NCBI RefSeq assembly: GCF_029870595.1
Contig: NZ_JAPDIR010000004.1
Span: forward strand, 248,001 to 312,000
Length of the DNA: 64,000 nt
DNA from: Sphingomonas sp. CBMAI 2297
GTDB taxonomy: Bacteria > Pseudomonadota > Alphaproteobacteria > Sphingomonadales > Sphingomonadaceae
Direction: 5' to 3'
In this document: one piece after another, positions 51,657-58,426 of the stretch
Layout: every line of letters begins with the position of its first letter
Numbering within the stretch: the first letter of the stretch is position 1
Translations under genes and position numbers: made by a program
Notes under the pieces: generated by a model
What the model was told of the DNA's origin: nothing
The model's input: the letters and a program-made list of their open reading frames with translations, nothing else
The model's database searches: none

Positions 51657-51685
51657 GATTTGAAAGCAAGGATCGGAGTGTTCGG
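51657..51685 (+). promoter_or_regulatory. Shared alkylation-island motif, copy 3 (ada promoter region)
   Basis: GATTTGAAAGCAAGGATCGG then AGTGTTCGG is the copy closest to the consensus and ends 52 bp before the ada ATG. Its AAAGCAAG part resembles the enterobacterial Ada box (AAAGCGCA or AAAGCAAA), which suggests that methylated Ada binds here. Confidence 0.65.
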
Positions 51686-51737
51686 ACCCTGGCATCGCGA
51701 CACGTTGCGTGCGGACGTGATGGAAAGAACAAGAGCA

Positions 51738-52832
51738 ATGACTGTTTCGCAACCCATATCATCGGCGCGCGGCCTGCCCGTCGCGGCCGAGGGCGATCCG
51801 CGCTGGGAGCGCATCGTCGCACGCGACAAGTCCGCCGATGATATTCTCTGGTATTCCGTCGCCACGACGGGGGTCTACTGCCGCCCGTCCTGCCCTTCGC
51901 GCACGGCGAACCCGCGCAACGTCACGCTTCACGACACGCTCGAAAGCGCGCAGGCGACCGGCTTTCGGCCGTGCAAGCGATGCCATCCCGATGGCCCGTC
52001 CCTCGAGAACGAGAATGCGGAGCTCGTCGCCAGGGCCTGCCGTTTCATCGAGGCGTGCGAGGAAGAGCCGTCGCTCGAGGAAGTGGCCGCGGCGATCGGC
52101 CGGAGCCCGAGCTATTTCCACCGGGTATTCAAGGCCGCAACCGGCTTGACCCCCAAGGCTTACGCGGCGGCCGATCGGGCGCGCAAGGCGCGCGAGGGCC
52201 TGGAATCGGGCGCGAGCGTCACCGGGGCGATGTATGATGCCGGGTTCAACTCGAGCGGTCGCTTCTACGAGAAATCGACCAGCATGCTCGGCATGACTCC
52301 CACGCAATATCGTGCCGGCGGCGTCAACGAGGAAATCAAGTTCGCAGTCGGCGCGTCATGTCTCGGTGCGATCCTGGTCGCCTCGAGCAAGAAGGGCGTC
52401 GCCTCGATCCTGCTCGGCGACGACCCGGATGCGCTGGTCCGCAACCTCCAGGACCGTTTCCCCAAGGCGCATCTGATCGGCATGGACCGCGACTATGAAG
52501 CGCTGATCGCGCGCGTGGTCGGCTTCGTCGAGGATCCCAGCATCGGCCTGGACCTGCCGCTCGATGTTCGCGGCACGGCGTTTCAACGCCGCGTCTGGCA
52601 AGCGCTTCAGGAGATTCCCGTAGGGGAGCGCGTGTCCTATGCCGAAATCGCGCGTCGCATCGGCTCGCCCAAGGCCGTGCGGGCAGTTGCGGGGGCCTGC
52701 GCCGCGAACAATCTGGCCGTGGCGATTCCCTGCCACCGCGTGGTGCGCAACGATGGCGCGATCTCCGGCTATGCATGGGGCGTCGAGAGGAAGCGCGCGA
52801 TCCTCGGCCGCGAGGCGGCGCAGGTCGCATGA
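51738..52832 (+). CDS. ada: Bifunctional Ada: transcription activator and O6-methylguanine-DNA methyltransferase
   Basis: Ada repairs methylphosphotriesters and O6-methylguanine and, once methylated, activates the adaptive response. The 364-residue protein has the N-terminal zinc site (Cys48 and Cys52 in YCRPSCPSR, Cys79 and Cys82 in CKRCHPDG, Cys48 being the likely methyl acceptor). An AraC-type helix-turn-helix pair follows (DAGFNSSGRFYEKSTSMLGMTP), then the methyltransferase domain with the PCHRVV active site. The ATG at 51738 is chosen; 51720 is possible. The stop overlaps alkA by 4 bp. Confidence 0.95.
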   Translation: MTVSQPISSARGLPVAAEGDPRWERIVARDKSADDILWYSVATTGVYCRPSCPSRTANPRNVTLHDTLESAQATGFRPCKRCHPDGPSLENENAELVARACRFIEACEEEPSLEEVAAAIGRSPSYFHRVFKAATGLTPKAYAAADRARKAREGLESGASVTGAMYDAGFNSSGRFYEKSTSMLGMTPTQYRAGGVNEEIKFAVGASCLGAILVASSKKGVASILLGDDPDALVRNLQDRFPKAHLIGMDRDYEALIARVVGFVEDPSIGLDLPLDVRGTAFQRRVWQALQEIPVGERVSYAEIARRIGSPKAVRAVAGACAANNLAVAIPCHRVVRNDGAISGYAWGVERKRAILGREAAQVA

Positions 52833-53470
52833 GTCTCTCGGCACGATATGATGCCTCGGTCGAATTCCTGGCTGGTGTCGACGCGGATTGGGCGCAGTTG
52901 ATCGCGCAGATCGGCCCCTGTCGTCACGATCCCAAGGCCGCTCGCGAACCCTATGAGGCGCTGGTGCGCGCGATCGCGTATCAGCAGCTCACCGCCAAGG
53001 CCGGCGACGCCATGATCGGGCGGCTCATGGCGTTGTTCGGGGATCGCATCTTCCCGACGCCGCGAGATCTCGTCGATGCGGATGCCGGTCTTCTGCGTGC
53101 CTGCGGATTCTCGGCAAGCAAGACCGCCACCATCCAGGCCGTCGCGGCGGCGGCGATCGCCGGCGTCGTTCCGGCGCGCAAGACTGCCGTCACGATGGAC
53201 GACGAGACGCTCATCGAGCGGATGATCAGCATCAAGGGCGTCGGCCGATGGACCGTGGAGATGCTGCTGATGTACTCGCTGGAGCGCATGGACGTACTTC
53301 CTGTCGACGATTTCGGAGTGCGCGAGGGCTATCGCGTGCTCAAGTCGCTGGACGCGCAACCCAAGCCGAAGGCGCTGCGCGAAATCGCGCGCGCATGGGC
53401 GCCGCATCGTACCGTCGCGGCCTGGTATCTCTGGCGCGTTCCTCGCGCGCGCGGAAACGTCCTGAAATAG
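52829..53470 (+). CDS. alkA: DNA-3-methyladenine glycosylase II family protein
   Basis: The 213-residue HhH-GPD glycosylase excises alkylated bases. It has YEALVRAIAYQQLTAKAGDAM, the helix-hairpin-helix ISIKGVGRWTVEMLLMYSL and the catalytic Asp in LPVDDFGVREGYR. It lacks the extra N-terminal domain of E. coli AlkA, as is usual for the shorter bacterial type. Its ATG overlaps the ada stop (ATGA), so it is co-translated with the regulator. Confidence 0.92.
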   Translation: MSLSARYDASVEFLAGVDADWAQLIAQIGPCRHDPKAAREPYEALVRAIAYQQLTAKAGDAMIGRLMALFGDRIFPTPRDLVDADAGLLRACGFSASKTATIQAVAAAAIAGVVPARKTAVTMDDETLIERMISIKGVGRWTVEMLLMYSLERMDVLPVDDFGVREGYRVLKSLDAQPKPKALREIARAWAPHRTVAAWYLWRVPRARGNVLK

Positions 53471-53486
53471 CCGATCCCTTCCGAGA

Positions 53487-54152
53487 ATGCCGATTTATCC
53501 CATGATGGACCTGTTCGAGAAACTGGAACCGACCGAACCGGTCAGCGAAATGCTGGCCGAGGGCGCCATGCTGCTGCGCGGCGAGGCACTCGCCTTCGAC
53601 GGGGAGCTTCTCGCGGCGGTCGAGGACATTACCGGTCGATCGCCATTCCGGCACCTGGTCACGCCCGGCGGATATCCGATGTCGGTCGCCATGACGAACT
53701 GCGGCGCCGTCGGCTGGGTCTCCGACCGGACCGGCTATCGCTATGATCCCGAGGATCCACTCCATGGGCGCGCATGGCCGCCGATGCCGGATTGCTTCCG
53801 GGCGCTCGCCGCCCAGGCCGCGGCCCGTGCCGGCTATCCGAATTTCGCGCCGGATGCCTGCCTGGTCAATCGCTACGTACCCGGCGCCAGGCTCACGCTG
53901 CACCAGGACAGGAACGAGCGCGATTTTGCCAGCCCGATCGTCTCGGTCTCGCTCGGCCTGCCGGCGACCTTTCAGTTCGGCGGCCTGAAGCGCAACGATC
54001 CGGTGAAGCGATATGCGCTGCGCCATGGCGATGTCGCGGTCTGGGGAGGACCTTCGCGACTGCGCTTTCACGGCGTCTCGGAACTGAAGGCGGGCGACCA
54101 TCCCCTGCTCGGCGCCGTGCGGATCAATCTCACTTTCCGCCACGCGCGCTAG
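53487..54152 (+). CDS. alkB: DNA oxidative demethylase AlkB
   Basis: AlkB reverses 1-methyladenine and 3-methylcytosine. The 221-residue protein has MSVAMTNCGAVGWVSDRTGYRY (nucleotide-recognition lid), CLVNRYVPGARLTLHQDRNE with the HxD ligands, VWGGPSRLRFHGVSEL with the distal His, and RINLTFR with the 2-oxoglutarate-binding arginines. This is the canonical AlkB, in contrast to the shorter paralogue at 49.6 kb. It follows alkA after 16 bp and completes an ada-alkA-alkB operon. A second ATG at 53502 is possible. Confidence 0.94.
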   Translation: MPIYPMMDLFEKLEPTEPVSEMLAEGAMLLRGEALAFDGELLAAVEDITGRSPFRHLVTPGGYPMSVAMTNCGAVGWVSDRTGYRYDPEDPLHGRAWPPMPDCFRALAAQAAARAGYPNFAPDACLVNRYVPGARLTLHQDRNERDFASPIVSVSLGLPATFQFGGLKRNDPVKRYALRHGDVAVWGGPSRLRFHGVSELKAGDHPLLGAVRINLTFRHAR

Positions 54153-54296
54153 CATTTGGCGGGGTTATTTGAATTTGACCGCAATAACCGGAGTGCCGGC
54201 GTTCCGCTTGTCGGGCTGGATAAGGCAGCATGGCCCCGCTCTGAATGATGAAGCCGGACTGGTGGGCGCGATGGCGCAAGACAGGGAAGCAGGGCG

Positions 54297-54548
54297 ATGT
54301 TTTCGCAGAGCGGATATGACGCAAACGCGAAGCGGCGAAAATCGGTGGAGGCACGGAGAGCCTTTGACGACCTCGTCGCCTTTGCAGATGTCGATCCGGA
54401 AAAGAAGCTGGTCCTGAACCATATCGCCCAGATCGTCGCCGCCGGATATGCCGAGTTCACGGTGGAAACCCGTGGCGAGATCGAAGTGCGCTTCACCTCG
54501 GGCGATATCTATCTTCTCGGGCAGGCATCGATCCTGCGGCTCGCCTGA
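54297..54548 (+). CDS. Small hypothetical protein
   Basis: This is an 83-residue frame with a plausible fold: an N-terminal helix (SVEARRAFDDLVAFADVDPEKKLVLNHIAQIV) followed by strands (YAEFTVETRGEIEVRFTSGDIYLLG). AGGGCG precedes the ATG. The amino-acid composition looks like a real protein, but the family is not recognised. It lies between alkB and the second methyltransferase gene. Confidence 0.5.
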   Translation: MFSQSGYDANAKRRKSVEARRAFDDLVAFADVDPEKKLVLNHIAQIVAAGYAEFTVETRGEIEVRFTSGDIYLLGQASILRLA

Positions 54549-54707
54549 TCGACAGCGCCGGCGCGCTCGGCGACTTCCTGGTCGCCATGTCCGACCGCGG
54601 TATCGTGGGGCTCGAGTTCAGCGAGAATCGAGCCGTGACGGAGCAGGCGTCCGGCGCAAGCGCGCATTGCCGGCCCGCGAGCGTCGATCGTCCCGCCATC
54701 CATTCCC

Positions 54708-54734
54708 GATTTGAAAACAAGGAACGGAGTTCGG
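54708..54734 (+). promoter_or_regulatory. Shared alkylation-island motif, copy 4
   Basis: GATTTGAAAACAAGG then AACGGAGTTCGG matches the consensus and ends 53 bp before the methyltransferase ATG. The 239 bp between 54549 and 54787 hold nothing else that I can support. Confidence 0.6.
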
Positions 54735-54787
54735 CGCCGTGAAGGGCGCCCTAGCGTCGAGCCAGTGAACGCCAAGGAGTCACGGCA

Positions 54788-55351
54788 ATGAACCTCATGA
54801 CGAACGAAGATATGCAGGCGTCTTCCCGGGCAGCCACCCGCACGACAGCCGTCGACGCGATCGCCTACACCATCGTCGATGCCGATATCGGCAAGATACT
54901 GGTCGCGCGCAGCAGGCACGGCGTCTGCTCGATCCTGATCGGCAAGGCTGATCAGGAGCTCGAGGCGGATCTTGCCGGCCGCTTCCCGGCATCGAAGCGC
55001 CTCCGGATCGACGATGTGGCGAAGGATGATGCCTTCAGGGTCCTGAACTACATCCAGCGGCCCGCAAGGGGCCTCGATCTGGAGCTGGATATGCGCGGCA
55101 CTCCGTTCCAGCGGAGCGTCTGGCAGGCGCTGCGTCGGATCAAGGCCGGCGAGACGACGACCTATGCGGCCCTGGCCAGCAGCATGACGCCCCCGTCGCA
55201 TCCGCGTGCGGTCGCCAGCGCCTGCGCGGCCAATCCCATCGCACTGGCCATTCCTTGCCACCGGGTGGTCCGCAGCGACGGCGACCTTGCCGGCTATCGC
55301 TGGGGGATCGAGCGCAAGCGCGCATTGATCCAGCGGGAGACCCTGGCATGA
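54788..55351 (+). CDS. ogt: Methylated-DNA--[protein]-cysteine S-methyltransferase
   Basis: The 187-residue protein repeats the C-terminal half of Ada: a divergent ribonuclease-like N-terminal part, RGTPFQRSVWQALRRIKAGETTTYAALA, and the active site AIPCHRVVRSDGDLAGYRWG. It repairs O6-methylguanine in a suicidal reaction. It has no Ada regulatory domain. AAGGAG stands 8 bp before the ATG. Its stop overlaps the next gene by 4 bp (ATGA). Confidence 0.92.
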   Translation: MNLMTNEDMQASSRAATRTTAVDAIAYTIVDADIGKILVARSRHGVCSILIGKADQELEADLAGRFPASKRLRIDDVAKDDAFRVLNYIQRPARGLDLELDMRGTPFQRSVWQALRRIKAGETTTYAALASSMTPPSHPRAVASACAANPIALAIPCHRVVRSDGDLAGYRWGIERKRALIQRETLA

Positions 55352-56100
55352 CCCCGCGGCTCACGGACGCGATCGCTCCGGTTGCCGGGAACATGCCGGC
55401 GGAGGCGCGCGTGGCTGCCTATTGCTGGGACACGGTTGCCGCGGAGCTGGACAATGCCGGCTGCGCCATGCTGCCGGGTCTCCTTTCTCCGGAAGAGTGC
55501 CGCGGGATCGCCGCCCTCTATCCGGAGGAAGATCATTTCCGCAGTCGCGTGGTCATGGCGCGTCATGGCTTCGGCAAAGGCGAATATCGCTATTTCAGCT
55601 ATCCGCTGCCCAGCCTCATCGGGGATTTCCGCACCGCGCTCTATCCGCGCCTTGCCGGGATCGCGAACGGCTGGAACCGGCGTATGGGCATTGCGGAGCA
55701 TTTTCCCGACACGCACGGAGCGTTCCTCGATCGCTGCCATGCCGCAGGCCAGACCAGGCCAACGCCGTTGCTGCTCCACTATGTCGAGGGTGACTATAAC
55801 TGCCTGCACCAGGATCTGTACGGCGATATCTGGTTCCCGATCCAAGTGGCGATTCTGCTGTCCGAGCCGGGGGCCGATTTCACCGGTGGCGAGTTCGTGC
55901 TGACCGAACAGCGCCCGCGGATGCAGAGTCGCACGGAGGTCGTGCCGTTGCGCCAGGGCGATGCCGTGGCATTCGCGGTCAACCATCGCCCGGTTCGCGG
56001 CACGCGCGGCGACTATCGGGTCAATTTACGGCACGGCGTGAGCCGGCTGCGTTCGGGCATGCGCCATACCGTCGGCATCATTTTCCACGACGCGCGCTGA
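55348..56100 (+). CDS. PF09859-type 2-oxoglutarate/Fe(II) oxygenase
   Basis: The 250-residue protein belongs to the family described as an oxygenase acting on damaged nucleic acid. It has ELDNAGCAMLPGLLSPEEC, HYVEGDYNCLHQDLYGDIWFP with the HxD pair, ILLSEPGADFTGGEFVLTEQRPR, and a C-terminal segment with His and Arg (VNLRHGVSRLRSGMRHTVGIIFHDAR). It is translationally coupled to the methyltransferase gene. With the two AlkB-like proteins it makes a third predicted oxidative demethylase in the island. Confidence 0.82.
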   Translation: MTPRLTDAIAPVAGNMPAEARVAAYCWDTVAAELDNAGCAMLPGLLSPEECRGIAALYPEEDHFRSRVVMARHGFGKGEYRYFSYPLPSLIGDFRTALYPRLAGIANGWNRRMGIAEHFPDTHGAFLDRCHAAGQTRPTPLLLHYVEGDYNCLHQDLYGDIWFPIQVAILLSEPGADFTGGEFVLTEQRPRMQSRTEVVPLRQGDAVAFAVNHRPVRGTRGDYRVNLRHGVSRLRSGMRHTVGIIFHDAR

Positions 56101-56131
56101 GCGGCGCCTGCCGCAATCGTCAGCGCGACCA

Positions 56132-56371
56132 ATGACCATGTCCGAAAACCGCCAGACAGCCGGTGCCTTCCGGTACCATCTGTCGTCCATGATCCTGGAC
56201 GCCGATGCTTGTTGTCGCGCGCTGTCGATGCGTGACGCCCGGTTCGACGGACGGTTGTTCGTCGGCGTCCGGACGACCGGCATCCATTGCCGGCCGATCT
56301 GCCCGATCCAGACGCCCAAGCGGCAGAACCTGACCTTCCATTCGAGCGCTGCCGCGGCGCAGGCGGCCGGC
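56132..56371 (+). pseudogene. Truncated Ada-type N-terminal domain
   Basis: The frame from 56132 reads DADACCRALSMRDARFDGRLFVGVRTTGIHCRPICPIQTPK, then RQNLTFHSSAAAAQAAG, which matches the methyl-phosphotriester domain of Ada or Ada-AlkA fusions. Only the first two zinc cysteines (C53, C57) are present: homology stops at about residue 80, just before the expected FRPCxRC pair, and the rest (to 56479) is unrelated. It is a remnant, probably of an Ada-AlkA fusion gene. Its first codons are duplicated in reverse at 50297-50318. Confidence 0.6.
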
Positions 56372-56429
56372 CAGGCTATCGGGAAAGCAAACGCGTCAGC
56401 CTCCGTTTTCTGCCGTCAAATCGAAGAAG

Positions 56430-56457
56430 GATTGAAAAGCACGATCCGGAGTGTCGG
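56430..56457 (+). promoter_or_regulatory. Shared alkylation-island motif, copy 5
   Basis: GATTGAAAAGCACGATCCGG then AGTGTCGG fits the consensus and lies about 60 bp before the ChaC-like gene, directly after the point where the Ada remnant loses homology. Confidence 0.55.
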
Positions 56458-56516
56458 TCCGCCTCCCCTCCTCGAGTGAAACGTGCACGCAGCGGCCGCC
56501 CTGGCCGCCGGCGAGA

Positions 56517-57281
56517 ATGCAGGGAGCCAGGCAGGTGACGAGGAAATCCACCCATATGGGATGTGCGGCGACATCGGCCGCTCGGCCGCGACCGGTGCTC
56601 TCGCGCGCGCTGATCGCAGCTGGTGGCGCGGGCGCGCTCGCCGCCGCGGATGACCCTGCGATCCGATTGACCAGCGAGGCCGAGCGGTCTGCATCGCTTC
56701 GCCTTTTCCTCCGGGATCGTCCGTCCGGCGATCTTTGGGTGTTTGCCTATGGTTCGCTCATCTGGAATCCCGCGCTCAGGATCGCCGAAGAGCGCCGCGC
56801 CCGGATTGACGGCTGGCATCGCGCATTTTGCCTGTCGATGCCCGTTGGCCGCGGCACGGCCGACAGGCCGGGGCTCGCGCTTGGCCTTGATCGGGGCGGC
56901 GGCTGCGAAGGCATGGCCTATCGCATCGCCGATACCGATCTCGAAACGGAATTGCCGATCCTGTGGAACCGCGAGATGCTGATCGCCGGCTATATCCCGC
57001 AATGGCTGGAGGTGAAGAACGCTGAAGGCATCGCCTTTGGATGGGCAATTGCTTTCGTCATCGATCGCGATGCCCCGCACTATGTCGATAATCTGCCGAC
57101 CGGCACGCAAGTCATGCGGCTTGCGACTGCGGCCGGCAGTTGGGGGACGTCCGCGGACTATCTCTTTCGAACCGACGATGCCTTGCGAAGCCACGGAATC
57201 GTCGACCGCAACCTTGCGCGACTCGCGTTTCAGGTCTCGGGCGCGATCGGGGAAAGCCGGGCCCTTGCGCTCGCTGCCTGA
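56517..57281 (+). CDS. ChaC-like gamma-glutamylcyclotransferase
   Basis: The protein has 254 residues from the ATG at 56517 (ATG at 56556 is an alternative). The ChaC core is clear: DLWVFAYGSLIWNPALRIAEERRARIDGWHRAFCL, with the YGSLIW glutamyl-binding loop, then REMLIAGYIPQWLEV, which carries the catalytic Glu region, and HYVDNLPTG. These enzymes break down glutathione to 5-oxoproline and Cys-Gly. Its place in an alkylation-response island suggests handling of glutathione or its S-alkyl conjugates after alkylating stress. Confidence 0.82.
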   Translation: MQGARQVTRKSTHMGCAATSAARPRPVLSRALIAAGGAGALAAADDPAIRLTSEAERSASLRLFLRDRPSGDLWVFAYGSLIWNPALRIAEERRARIDGWHRAFCLSMPVGRGTADRPGLALGLDRGGGCEGMAYRIADTDLETELPILWNREMLIAGYIPQWLEVKNAEGIAFGWAIAFVIDRDAPHYVDNLPTGTQVMRLATAAGSWGTSADYLFRTDDALRSHGIVDRNLARLAFQVSGAIGESRALALAA

Positions 57282-57329
57282 CCTCAGCGGTCGCGCGCGG
57301 GCGGCAATGCGACCGGCGGCGCCACCCGC

Positions 57330-57530
57330 ATGCCGTTCTCGCACGCGCAGAAGACGCTCGCCTGGGATGCCTTCGCCTTTGCCGAGACGCGGCTCATGCA
57401 GCCGGTGATGATCGTGATCGGCGAGCAGGCCGCCGCGACCGAGATAGCAGGCGAACAGCGAGCGGGCGCGCCGGCCGCGAGCCATTCCCTGAAGGCTGCC
57501 CTGGAGCGCTCGCCGGCAGATCGCTTTTCG
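57330..57530 (+). pseudogene. Possible remnant of an alpha/beta hydrolase gene
   Basis: The 359 bp between 57282 and 57640 hold no intact gene. The frame at 57330 reads AQKTLAWDAFAFAETRLMQP, then VMIVIGEQAAATE, which resembles the strand-and-loop before the catalytic Asp of YcjY-type alpha/beta hydrolases, but no Ser or His follows and the frame turns to low-quality sequence. The assignment is weak. Confidence 0.25.
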
Positions 57531-57558
57531 ATTTCAGGACAAGAACCGGAGTTCGAGC
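57531..57558 (+). promoter_or_regulatory. Shared alkylation-island motif, copy 6
   Basis: GATTTCAGGACAAGAACCGG then AGTTCGAG carries the CAAGAACCGGAGT core and ends 82 bp before the ATG of the SnoaL-like gene. Confidence 0.55.
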
Positions 57559-57640
57559 CGATCGGCAGGGGCCTAGCCAGGTGCCGAGGCCGTCGAACAC
57601 CGTCGATGAGCTTCACCCAAACTCCATGAGGATTGCTGCA

Positions 57641-58108
57641 ATGAGCAAGGAAGAAGACAACAAGGCCGTGGTCGGCCGCTGGTTCACCGAATTCTGGGGC
57701 AAGGACGTCGACCTCGCCGTAGTCGACGAGATCGCCGCGCCCGACATGCTGCTCCAATATTCGCTGCATGCGCCGCGCCGCGGCCGCGACGATATCAAGG
57801 CGTTCATGACCGATTTCCGCGCGGCCTTCCCCGATCTCCATTTCTGGGGCACCGCCGACCTGATCGCCGAAGGCGATTATGTCGTCGGCCAATGGCGGGG
57901 CGGCGGCACGCATAGCGGCCCGGCCTTCAGCGACTTCCTGGTCGGCGGCCTGCCGGCGGCGACCGGCCGCAAGATGCACTTCACCGGCACCACCGTGCTC
58001 AAGGTGATCGACGGCAAGATCGTCGAGGAAATCGGCCTGGACGACGGCGTGGCCGCGCTCACCCAGCTTGGCCTGATCGAGGCCGCCGCGGCCGCCGCGG
58101 ACGCCTGA
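57641..58108 (+). CDS. SnoaL-like (NTF2-fold) protein
   Basis: The 155-residue protein has the cone-shaped NTF2/SnoaL pattern: NKAVVGRWFTEFWGKDVDLAVV, RGRDDIKAFMTDFRAAFPDLHF, DLIAEGDYVVGQWRGGGTHSG, MHFTGTTVLKVIDGKIVEEIGLDD. Members include polyketide cyclases, limonene-epoxide-hydrolase relatives and many unknowns. GAGG lies 9 bp before the ATG. The shared motif upstream links it to the alkylation genes; detoxifying a reactive metabolite is possible but speculative. Confidence 0.75.
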   Translation: MSKEEDNKAVVGRWFTEFWGKDVDLAVVDEIAAPDMLLQYSLHAPRRGRDDIKAFMTDFRAAFPDLHFWGTADLIAEGDYVVGQWRGGGTHSGPAFSDFLVGGLPAATGRKMHFTGTTVLKVIDGKIVEEIGLDDGVAALTQLGLIEAAAAAADA

Positions 58109-58138
58109 GCCGGCCTGGCGGAGCATGACCTCCGCTCC

Positions 58139-58162
58139 CGAGGGGGCCTACGGGCCCCCTCG
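58139..58162 (+). terminator. Perfect 10-bp hairpin with a UACG tetraloop
   Basis: CGAGGGGGCC and GGCCCCCTCG pair perfectly around TACG, giving a C(UACG)G tetraloop of the very stable UNCG class. It lies 30 bp after the SnoaL-like stop. No T-run follows, so it may end transcription only with Rho, or protect the 3' end of the mRNA. Confidence 0.65.
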
Positions 58163-58351
58163 ATCTCGCCCGATTGCCGGGATGATGCACGACGAGCTGC
58201 CCGTCGGAGTCGCCGGGCGTCCGCCAGCCAAAGCCGATGGCATTGGCGAGCATTCTGAACCCGGCGTCATTTTTTTGAGGGATGCCCGCCGGCCATGCGT
58301 ACTCAATCGGGGGAATGCACAGAAATTTACGAGATAAGTATTTGAAATTAC

Positions 58352-58386
58352 TTGTAGAATCCAGTTGACCTGTATATACAAATAAT
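58352..58386 (+). promoter_or_regulatory. HutC-type operator overlapping the TonB receptor promoter
   Basis: The exact palindrome TGTATATACA (58371-58380) resembles the operator of HutC-family GntR repressors. A TTGTAG at 58352 with TATACA 17 bp downstream (58375-58380) would make a promoter whose -10 element is covered by the palindrome. It is 46 bp before the receptor ATG. The 318-bp gap from 58109 holds this site and the hairpin at 58139. Confidence 0.6.
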
Positions 58387-58426
58387 GCTTGTTTCCTCCC
58401 CAGGGCCAAAATTGCCGGGGGATGCG

